This document shows positions 58,318-64,000 of a stretch of DNA of 64,000 bases, one piece after another. The notes under the pieces were generated by a model. It had not been told where the DNA came from. It made no database searches and saw nothing but the letters and a program-made list of their open reading frames with translations. The stretch spans positions 1-64,000 of the forward strand of contig CAMDAC010000002.1 of assembly GCA_945888325.1 (NCBI GenBank), in the 5' to 3' direction. The number at the start of each line of letters is the position of its first letter. Within the stretch, counting starts at the first letter, position 1. A program made the translations under genes and the position numbers. Source of the DNA: Candidatus Sulfopaludibacter sp. SbA3. GTDB taxonomy: Bacteria; Pseudomonadota; Alphaproteobacteria; Caulobacterales; Hyphomonadaceae.

Positions 58318-58602
58318 ATGTATACGACCGAAGACCAGATCCTGATCGAAAGCCGCGTTGCGAACGAGAAAAAGAGCGCAGGCGCTGCCTATTTCCTCTG
58401 GTTCTTCCTCGGTTTCGTCTCGGCGCACCGCTTTTATTTGGGCAAACCGGTCACAGCCATTCTGCAAATCCTCTCATATTTTATCGTTATCGGCTTCGTC
58501 TGGTGGCTCGTGGACCTTTTCCTGATCCCCGGCATCATCCGCGACAAGATGGATGAAACCCGCGGCCGCATGACCCGGGAGATGCGCCGTTACGCGTACT
58601 GA
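58318..58602 (+). CDS. TM2 domain protein
   Basis: 94 residues. TM2 domain with two membrane helices: AAYFLWFFLGFVSAHRFYLGKP..AILQILSYFIVIGFVWWLVDLFLIPG. The motif GxxxAHRFYLG is diagnostic. Small membrane protein of unknown role. ATG 58318; the frame opens at 58228. 29 nt before the DinB gene. Confidence 0.9.
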   Translation: MYTTEDQILIESRVANEKKSAGAAYFLWFFLGFVSAHRFYLGKPVTAILQILSYFIVIGFVWWLVDLFLIPGIIRDKMDETRGRMTREMRRYAY

Positions 58603-58631
58603 TCCGGACCGCAAGCAAGGCAGGAGTGCGC

Positions 58632-59150
58632 ATGATATCTCCCGACCATGTCCGCCTCATGGCGCGCTACAATGCCTGGCAGAACAGGAACCTCTATGAC
58701 GCGGCGACCACGCTGGACGATGTCGCCCGCCGGCTCGACCGGGGCGCCTTCTTCAAGTCGATCCACGGCACGCTTTGCCACATCCTCTGGGCCGACCAGA
58801 TCTGGATGAGCCGGCTCGCCGCCTCGCCGAAGCCGGCCGTTCCCCAGTCTGAATCGTCCAGCATGATTGCGGATTGGACCACCCTGAAAAATGAACGCAC
58901 TGACTTCGACGCCTTCATCGTCGGTTGGGCCGATGCGCTCTCGGCAGACGCCCTGCGCGGGCCGCTCCACTGGTATTCCGGCGCGATGAAAGCCGACGTT
59001 TCAATGCCGCTCTGGGTCTGCGTCACCCACCTGTTCAACCACCAGACCCATCATCGCGGTCAGGCGCATGCTCTGCTGACCGCGGCCGGTGCGTGCCCGG
59101 ACGATACTGACCTTTTCATGATGCCGGAGGCGATGAACGCCTCCGCATGA
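58632..59150 (+). CDS. DinB-like damage-inducible four-helix protein
   Basis: 172 residues. Four-helix bundle with metal-binding His residues: SIHGTLCHILWADQIWMSRL and HLFNHQTHHRGQAHALLTAAG, typical of DinB/YfiT thiol S-transferases. Ligase of bacillithiol/mycothiol is not expected here; function unknown. ATG 58632 (GTG 58626 also in frame) follows GGAG by 5 nt. Confidence 0.9.
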   Translation: MISPDHVRLMARYNAWQNRNLYDAATTLDDVARRLDRGAFFKSIHGTLCHILWADQIWMSRLAASPKPAVPQSESSSMIADWTTLKNERTDFDAFIVGWADALSADALRGPLHWYSGAMKADVSMPLWVCVTHLFNHQTHHRGQAHALLTAAGACPDDTDLFMMPEAMNASA

Positions 59151-59192
59151 GCTTCGCCTGAAAGTCTTGCGCCGCGTTCAGTCTACACGTGC

Positions 59193-59228
59193 TTGACTAT
59201 ATATTTCTACGATAATAGAAATATTTCT
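59193..59228 (+). promoter_or_regulatory. Promoter and palindromic operator of the VOC-ArsR-SRPBCC operon
   Basis: TTGACT (-35, 59193-59198) with a 17-nt spacer to TAGAAA (-10-like, 59216-59221). Overlapping it, ATATTTCTA (59201-59209) and TAGAAATAT (59216-59224) form a perfect 9-bp inverted repeat with a 6-nt centre, and AGAAATATTTCT (59217-59228) is a second palindrome sharing a half-site. Three ATTTCT half-sites in all. The region is strikingly AT-rich. The likely ligand is the ArsR protein encoded two genes on. Confidence 0.75.
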
Positions 59229-59249
59229 GTCTACCGAAAGGAATATCCG

Positions 59250-59723
59250 ATGTCAGAATTTGACCGCCCCAAGGGCCTTGCCAGCGCGCTGTGCTATGTC
59301 GATCCGAATGCGGCTTTCCTCTGGCTGGAAGAGGCGTTCGGGTTTGAGCCCTACATGGTGCTGCTCGACGAGAATGACAAAATCGCCCATTCGGAAATGT
59401 CGTTCGGGACCGGCTTCATCATGGTCGGCAGCGAATGGTCCGCAGATCACAAGAGCCCCCGGAATCTCGGGGGCAAGAACACGCAGACGGTTCACGTTCA
59501 GCTCGGCAAAGGCGAGGACATTGACGCCCATTGCGCCCGTGCCCGCAAGGCCGGGGCCGAGATCCTGCAGGAGCCGGACACCCAGTTCTACGGCGACCGC
59601 ACCTACCGCGCCCGCGATCCCGAAGGCCATATCTGGACCTTCGGCGTCACCGTCATGGACATTTCCTCCGCCGACTGGGACAAGGCCTCCGGCGGATCCC
59701 TCCGTACACAGACGCGCCTGTGA
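59250..59723 (+). CDS. VOC family (glyoxalase/PhnB-like) protein
   Basis: 157 residues, two betaalphabetabetabeta units: SALCYVDPNAAFLWLEEAFGFEP...HSEMSFGTGFIMVG and VHVQLGKGEDIDAHCARARKAGAEIL...YGDRTYRARDPEGHIWTFG. Matches the PhnB/YcgJ-type glyoxalase/bleomycin-resistance fold; activity unknown. ATG 59250 follows AAGGA by 7 nt. First gene of an operon controlled by the palindromic operator. Confidence 0.9.
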   Translation: MSEFDRPKGLASALCYVDPNAAFLWLEEAFGFEPYMVLLDENDKIAHSEMSFGTGFIMVGSEWSADHKSPRNLGGKNTQTVHVQLGKGEDIDAHCARARKAGAEILQEPDTQFYGDRTYRARDPEGHIWTFGVTVMDISSADWDKASGGSLRTQTRL

Positions 59724-60055
59724 AGGCCCGCCCGAATCTTGACGCCGCGCTGACCGCTCTCGCTGATCCCGACCGGCGGCGGGCCATCGAACTCCTCGGC
59801 AAGGCGCCGCGCCGGGCGGGCGAGCTCGCTGAGGCCCTCGGCCTGCCCGCCCCCGCCATGAGCCGCCACCTGCGTATCCTGAAGCAGGGCGGACTCGTCG
59901 AGGAGACGCATCCCGAATTCGATGCGCGGGTGCGCATCTATACGCTCAAGGAGGGCGGCATGGCCGATCTCAAACTCTGGCTGGCCGAAACCGAAAAGGT
60001 CTGGGCTGCGCAGCTGACCTCCTTCAAGGCGCACATGGAGAAGAAGCGCCCGTGA
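59720..60055 (+). CDS. ArsR family transcriptional regulator
   Basis: 111 residues. Winged helix: LTALADPDRRRAIELLGKAPRRAGELAEALGLPAPAMSRHLRILKQGGLVEE. No CxCxxC metal site is visible, so it probably does not sense As/Cd in the usual way; SRPBCC-linked ArsR regulators respond to unknown signals. GTG 59720, 4-nt overlap with the VOC gene. Confidence 0.9.
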   Translation: MKARPNLDAALTALADPDRRRAIELLGKAPRRAGELAEALGLPAPAMSRHLRILKQGGLVEETHPEFDARVRIYTLKEGGMADLKLWLAETEKVWAAQLTSFKAHMEKKRP

Positions 60056-60516
60056 GCGCTGTCCTTGTCGCCGTCCGCGTTCCCGCCACGCCGGAAGACG
60101 CCTTCGATGCGTTTACGGATGATATCGGCCTCTGGTGGCGCCCCAGCGCCCTGTTCCAGCTGACCCCGCGCGGCGACGGGACGCTGAGCTTCGAGAACCG
60201 CGAGCGCCTGATCACCACGCTTGCGAATGGCAAGGTGTTCGAAATCGGCCGCGTCACCGCCTGGGAGCGCGGCGCCCGCCTCGCCTTCACCTGGCGACAG
60301 GCGACCTTCACGCCGGATCAAATCACTTCCGTCGAAGTCACCTTTCAGGCTGTGGGCGAAGACACCCGCGTCACCGTCACCCATCGCGGCTGGGATACTA
60401 TTCCGCAGGCGCATGTCGCCCGCCACGGCTTCCCGCTTCAGGCGACGCAAGGCCACCTCGCCAATGCCTGGCGCGCCGGTCTCGCGGCACTGGCTGCGCG
60501 GCTCACACCTCGATGA
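60052..60516 (+). CDS. SRPBCC (AHSA1-like) domain protein
   Basis: 154 residues. Bet v 1-like fold of the AHSA1 group: VRVPATPEDAFDAFTDDIGLWWRP, KVFEIGRVTAWERGARLAFTWR, VEVTFQAVGEDTRVTVTHRGWD. Often found beside ArsR regulators. GTG 60052, 4-nt overlap with the regulator gene. Its 3' end overlaps the convergent OsmC gene by 14 nt. Confidence 0.88.
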   Translation: MSAVLVAVRVPATPEDAFDAFTDDIGLWWRPSALFQLTPRGDGTLSFENRERLITTLANGKVFEIGRVTAWERGARLAFTWRQATFTPDQITSVEVTFQAVGEDTRVTVTHRGWDTIPQAHVARHGFPLQATQGHLANAWRAGLAALAARLTPR

Positions 60517-60970
60517 AGCGCGGCGCGTAGGAAACCGGGAAGTTCACCGACCGCGCGATGAAACAGACCTTGTGGATCTGGTGGTGAATATCCTCGGCCT
60601 TCACAAGGTCCGCCCCGCGCGCCACCTTGATCACGGGCCTGAGTGTCGCCGAAAGAAAACGCCCCGCGCCGCCCGGCCCCGCCTCTCCCACGCCGACAGG
60701 CTCGTCCCGGTAGTCATGCACCACGATGCCCGCATCGCTGGCATAGTGCAGGTACCAGAGCATGTGACACGCCGAGAGCGAGGACAGCAGCATGTCCTCC
60801 GGATTGGGGCGCGACGGGTCGCCGCCAAGCAGCGGATCATTCGAGCACGCGATCACCGGCTTGCCGGGCGTCTCCACCTGCCAGGTCCGGTCATAGGCCT
60901 TGTAGTGCGCCGTGCCCTCGCCCCGGTTTCCGGTCCAGGCGACCGTGGCTGTATAGTCATGCGTTTTCAT
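60503..60970 (-). CDS. OsmC/Ohr family peroxiredoxin
   Basis: 155 residues. Two redox-active Cys of the family: NPEDMLLSSLSACHM (first) and HKVCFIARSVNFPV (second). Reduces organic or osmotic-stress peroxides with a dihydrolipoyl-type reductant. N-terminal MKTHDYTATVAWTGNRG. Start ATG 60970 overlaps the GFA gene stop by 4 nt. Confidence 0.92.
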   Translation of the reverse strand: MKTHDYTATVAWTGNRGEGTAHYKAYDRTWQVETPGKPVIACSNDPLLGGDPSRPNPEDMLLSSLSACHMLWYLHYASDAGIVVHDYRDEPVGVGEAGPGGAGRFLSATLRPVIKVARGADLVKAEDIHHQIHKVCFIARSVNFPVSYAPRFIEV

Positions 60971-61479
60971 GTGGGGTCTCCTTCGGCGCCTGCCGGATAA
61001 ATCTCGCTGAACCGCACCCACAGCGCGGGCCGCGTCGTCTGGAAGCTTTCCACCACCAGCGCGTCCTCCGCCGCCACCGCGTCGGCGGCTGCAAACTCAG
61101 TCCAGATATGCGAGGTCGCAATCGCCCAGGTGCTGTCGTCCAGCGTGCCCGCGCAGAGGATGACAAGGTCCGGTGCCACTTCGGGCAGGTGCCACATCCG
61201 CGTGCCGCACGCCGCGCAGCGTTCGATGTTGATCCCGTTTCCGCTGCCGCCCGTCCGCCGGAACGTGTCACGGGCGCCGCCGCTGATCTCCAGCGCGTCT
61301 TTCGCCACGTGCAGGAACAGGCCGAACGGTCCGCCCGAGAGGCGCTTGCAATCATCGCAATGGCAGGCGTTCACAGCCTTGGGCTTCGCCGTCACGGCGT
61401 AGCGCACGGCGCCGCAATGGCACCCGCCCTGTATCGGCAGCTTCGGCAAGGGCGGGCGGGTGACGGCGATGCGTTGCAT
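60967..61479 (-). CDS. GFA family (glutathione-dependent formaldehyde-activating-like) protein
   Basis: 170 residues. GFA zinc-binding Cys: GGCHCGAVRYAV, CHCDDCKRLSGG and CAACGTRMWH. Named after glutathione-dependent formaldehyde-activating enzyme (Gfa), though many members have unproven activity. ATG 61479; followed by the OsmC gene in the same operon. Confidence 0.92.
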   Translation of the reverse strand: MQRIAVTRPPLPKLPIQGGCHCGAVRYAVTAKPKAVNACHCDDCKRLSGGPFGLFLHVAKDALEISGGARDTFRRTGGSGNGINIERCAACGTRMWHLPEVAPDLVILCAGTLDDSTWAIATSHIWTEFAAADAVAAEDALVVESFQTTRPALWVRFSEIYPAGAEGDPT

Positions 61480-61588
61480 GCCCCGCCTTCTGCCCGCTCT
61501 TCCGTAGACGCACAACCGGCAAACCCGCATGCCTCAATTGTGCCGGCATGCGGCGTGACCTTCGCAATCTGCGGAGCCGGGAGTGCCC

Positions 61589-62323
61589 ATGAGATACCAG
61601 AGCAATCCCTGCCGTCTACCGAAGCTCTGGGACCTCGTATACGGTTGCCTCGAACGCTGTGGAGAATTGCCCTCCGAACGGGTGATCTCGAATACGCGCC
61701 ATCTCATTCACGAGATCGCGGGCATCGGCGCCGACTGGAAACAGGCAGTTTGTTATCTCTACGTCACACCCGACAACACCGCCGGGTTCCTCAAGGAGTG
61801 GAGCGACGGAGAGATTTTTCTGCTGTGGCATGGCCACATACTGGCGTCTTGTCCTGGCGGCGAACCGACGCCGGACGTGATGGATCTGATGAAACGGCGT
61901 TACGGCTATGAATCTCCACTCGCCACGACCCGCCTGAATTGTGCCGTGATCGTCAGTCACCGTGTTAGCGTCACATCTCCGGACGCACGCTCCATGGATC
62001 AACCTGAAGCCCAATCCCATGCCGCCCGTTTCGCCAAGCATAAATCCGATACGCCGTCCAAACCCCGCAGCCATGCCGACCAGCTGATCGCCCGCAACGG
62101 TCATCAGGTCCACATGCTGAAAGCCAAGGACACGACCGGACGCTGGGCCTGTTATTTCGTGTATGTCGAGCCCGTCAGGGAGGCGGCTTTTCTAGCCGCC
62201 ATCAAGGGCGACGGCATCATTGAACTCGACGGCTATGGACGCGTCATAGCCTTCTCCTATGGCGAGGAGCCGACCGATGAAATTCGCCGTTTCCTCAAGA
62301 AACAATACGGCTTTGACGTCTGA
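61589..62323 (+). CDS. Unrecognised protein with a duplicated ~65-residue domain
   Basis: 244 residues from ATG 61589 (GGGAG 7 nt upstream); the frame opens at 61583. Two similar units: about residues 45-107 (WKQAVCYLYVTPDNTAGFLK, then EIFLLWHGHILASCPGGEPT, ending KRRYGYES), and about 182-244 (WACYFVYVEPVREAAFLAAI, then IIELDGYGRVIAFSYGEEPT, ending KKQYGFDV). Between them lies a low-complexity stretch, including MDQPEAQSHAARFAKHKSD, that could be read-through of a former intergenic region. No signal peptide or membrane helix. Neither unit is recognised. Probably a fusion of tandem duplicated genes. Confidence 0.8.
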   Translation: MRYQSNPCRLPKLWDLVYGCLERCGELPSERVISNTRHLIHEIAGIGADWKQAVCYLYVTPDNTAGFLKEWSDGEIFLLWHGHILASCPGGEPTPDVMDLMKRRYGYESPLATTRLNCAVIVSHRVSVTSPDARSMDQPEAQSHAARFAKHKSDTPSKPRSHADQLIARNGHQVHMLKAKDTTGRWACYFVYVEPVREAAFLAAIKGDGIIELDGYGRVIAFSYGEEPTDEIRRFLKKQYGFDV

Positions 62324-62368
62324 CGCCGCGTCCTTGACGCCCCTGCCTGCCTCGCCGAAGGTCTGAAC

Positions 62369-63295
62369 ATGAAACGCGCCCTTGCCCTGACTGCTCTCGC
62401 CCTCGCTGCCTGTACCAGCGTGCCCGCCTCAATCGCCGAGGCGCCTGCAGCGCCGGCCGGCGAAGCCGCTCCCGCCTGGCGCCCGGTCGATCCGGACAAC
62501 CTGATCATAATGGAAGTGCCGACCGGCACGGTCGCCATCGAACTTTTCCCCGAGGCTGCCCCGGCGCATGTCGCGCGCCTGCGCGAGCTCCTCGCCGAAG
62601 GCTTCTATGACGGCGAATTCTTCTACCGCGTCATCGACGGCCATGTCGCGCAGGCCGGCCGCGAATTCGCGATGGCCTCGAAGGCCTGGACGCCAGTGCC
62701 CTTCGAAGCCGAACGGGCCGTCTCCGCCGAAGGCTTCACGCCGCTCGGCAGCGCGGACCTGTTCGCGCCGGAGGCTGGCCACCGTGCCGGCTTTGCCCTG
62801 GGCCGCGACGGCGGGCAGGAATGGCTGATGAATTGCCCCGGCGCCCTCGGCATGGCGCGCGACGATGCGCCGGAGACCGGCAACACCGAAATTTACATCC
62901 CGCTCCAGCCGCGCCGGTACCTCGACCGGAACTATACGATCTTCGGCCGCGTCATCGCCGGCATGGAACATGTCCACCGCCTGCCCCGCGTCGATCCGTT
63001 CACGGAAGAAGAGATGAACGCGCTGTTCGGCGAGGATGAACCCCTCGCCCAGCAGATGGCGCAATACCGCCGCTCGAAGAACGAGTACAATATCATCACC
63101 TCCGCAAAGCTCGCCTCTGCGATTCCCGAGGCCGAGCGCCCGGCCTACGAAGTGATGGACACTGCCTCGGCCGACTGGGCCGCCCTCAAGGAGTCCAAGC
63201 GCGACTATTCCGCGATTCCCGCCTTCATCGCCCCGCCGGTCAACAAGCTCGACATCTGCTCGCTGCCGGTTCCGGCGAGAAAAGTCGGCGAGTAA
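62369..63295 (+). CDS. Peptidyl-prolyl cis-trans isomerase (cyclophilin type), lipoprotein
   Basis: 308 residues. Lipoprotein signal LALTALALAAC (Cys15), Ala/Pro linker, then a cyclophilin domain: VPTGTVAIELFPEAAPAHVARL, FYDGEFFYRVIDGHVAQAG, GFALGRDGGQEWLMNCPGALGMARDD, with IFGRVIAGMEHVHRL at the end. A ~100-residue C-terminal extension (ending KLDICSLPVPARKVGE) is extra to the core. Probably a periplasmic folding helper at the envelope. Confidence 0.9.
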   Translation: MKRALALTALALAACTSVPASIAEAPAAPAGEAAPAWRPVDPDNLIIMEVPTGTVAIELFPEAAPAHVARLRELLAEGFYDGEFFYRVIDGHVAQAGREFAMASKAWTPVPFEAERAVSAEGFTPLGSADLFAPEAGHRAGFALGRDGGQEWLMNCPGALGMARDDAPETGNTEIYIPLQPRRYLDRNYTIFGRVIAGMEHVHRLPRVDPFTEEEMNALFGEDEPLAQQMAQYRRSKNEYNIITSAKLASAIPEAERPAYEVMDTASADWAALKESKRDYSAIPAFIAPPVNKLDICSLPVPARKVGE

Positions 63296-63471
63296 CGCAC
63301 CTCCTCCAACCTTACGCATTTATAATCTGCCCCATTTCCTACAGGATTCAGGGAGTTAGCCCTGTCTGCCGCGCGCCTGCGCGCAAAGCCGCGAGCGCCC
63401 GCCTTGCCAGTTTCAAGGCGCCATAGTTTCGTCAGATTTCGGCGAGGCGGAAGGCTGCGGGGCAAGTGACA

Positions 63472-64000
63472 ATGGCGTTCGAAGGCAAGGCACAGGTCGC
63501 GGAGAAGCCCGCGGAATTTGAAGCGCGTCAGACCGGGCGGCGCTGTTTCGTCATCCTGCCCTATGCGGCGCCGAGCACGCCGAACGGGCCGGTGATCGAC
63601 TTCGACGCGGTGTTCCACGAGATCATCCAGCCGGTCGCCGAGGACCTGGACCTCGACTGCATCCGCTCCGACCGGGTCAGCCGGTCCGGCCTGATCCACC
63701 GCGAAATGGTCGAGAACATCATCGATTCCGATGTCGTCATCGCCGACATCTCGCTCGGCTCACCCGACATCTTCTTCGAGCTCGGCATCCGCCAGGCCGC
63801 GCGGCGCGCCGGCACGGTCGTCATGTGCCACTCCGGCACCGGCGAGGATTTCAACATCACCGGCGTGCGCGCGCTCGACTATGAGCTGCCGCCCGAAGGC
63901 GCGCCTGCGCGGGCGCAGATCCTTGCCGATTGCCGCGCCCTGCTGCGCACCCACATCAAGAACAGCCTCGACAACCGGGCGACGGATTCGATCGTCCACT
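63472..64000 (+). CDS. TIR-like/nucleoside-deoxyribosyltransferase-like domain protein (3' end cut)
   Basis: 176 codons visible and open to the right edge. Rossmann-like domain: RRCFVILPYAAPSTPNG, VIDFDAVFHEIIQPVAED, SGLIHREMVENIIDSDVVIADIS, then LGSPDIFFELGIRQAARRAGT. The D-I-S..S-P-D-I-F-F-E-L-G motif matches the NAD/nucleoside-processing superfamily that includes TIR-like domains and nucleoside 2-deoxyribosyltransferases; proteins of this kind often carry a TRAF-binding/TPR extension. The true function and C-terminus are outside the window. ATG 63472 lacks a strong ribosome binding site; a perfect TATAAT (63321-63326) sits in the 176-nt gap upstream. Confidence 0.8.
   Translation, partial: MAFEGKAQVAEKPAEFEARQTGRRCFVILPYAAPSTPNGPVIDFDAVFHEIIQPVAEDLDLDCIRSDRVSRSGLIHREMVENIIDSDVVIADISLGSPDIFFELGIRQAARRAGTVVMCHSGTGEDFNITGVRALDYELPPEGAPARAQILADCRALLRTHIKNSLDNRATDSIVH

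Noticed and set aside
63321-63326. Perfect TATAAT upstream of the right-edge gene
   Set aside because: No recognisable -35 at the right distance and about 150 nt from the ATG; not listed as a promoter.

Overview
The window reads as chromosomal DNA of a GC-rich alphaproteobacterium, most likely of the Hyphomonadaceae or a close Caulobacterales/Rhodobacterales-type relative. The support is a DivL-type kinase with tyrosine at the phosphoacceptor position, a consensus CtrA box in front of it, the FtsZ tail IPAFLRR, and the order rpmH-rnpA-yidC-engB-argB-dapD. Placement below class level is inference. No rRNA, tRNA, CRISPR array, insertion sequence or prophage was seen. Genes are tightly packed, with many 1-4 nt overlaps, and no gap exceeds 300 nt if the small gene at 55028 is real.

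Left part (1-8320): a translation block on the minus strand holds infC (rare ATA start), rpmI, rplT, a 53-residue very basic protein, a membrane-anchored SMI1/KNR4 protein and pheS, which is cut by the left edge. A HWE-type kinase lacking its phosphoacceptor histidine and a three-BON-domain protein sit between infC and rpmI. A large secreted metzincin-like protease follows.

8325-20871: a glycosyltransferase pair (GT9, GT4) with a frameshifted DUF1579-like gene, a divergent alpha/beta hydrolase and FkbM methyltransferase, and then a long leftward housekeeping run: rpmH, rnpA, yidC, engB, GNAT, argB, DUF1036 protein, HAD phosphatase, dapD, DUF4287 and a PP2C-like phosphatase.

21053-34389: a rightward operon of DUF547 protein, TVP38-family membrane protein, MerA/Lpd-like flavoprotein, histidine kinase and RluA-type pseudouridine synthase. 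Then come an unrecognised small protein with a strong promoter, a PBP4-type carboxypeptidase with hrpB, a dicarboxylate symporter, and divL.

34481-49524: a division and envelope cluster murB-ddl-ftsQ-ftsA-ftsZ-lpxC-bamD. It is interrupted by a convergent TonB-dependent receptor with a palindromic operator and by an XRE regulator. ligA and recN converge on bamD. murC, murG and ftsW are not next to murB.

49636-64000: accessory metabolic genes, including an operon with a GH29 fucosidase, a membrane-tethered cold-shock-like protein, aminopeptidase P, prmA, a Rieske oxygenase, and a VOC-ArsR-SRPBCC operon with a clear AT-rich palindromic operator. These are followed by OsmC and GFA proteins, a protein built from two copies of an unrecognised domain, a lipoprotein cyclophilin, and at the right edge the start of a protein with a TIR-like/nucleoside-deoxyribosyltransferase-like domain.

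The most interesting unexplained items are the duplicated-domain protein (61589-62323), the right-edge effector-like protein (63472-64000), the His-less HWE kinase, the basic protein of the L35/L20 operon, and the terminator that overlaps the ribosome binding site of the SMI1 gene.
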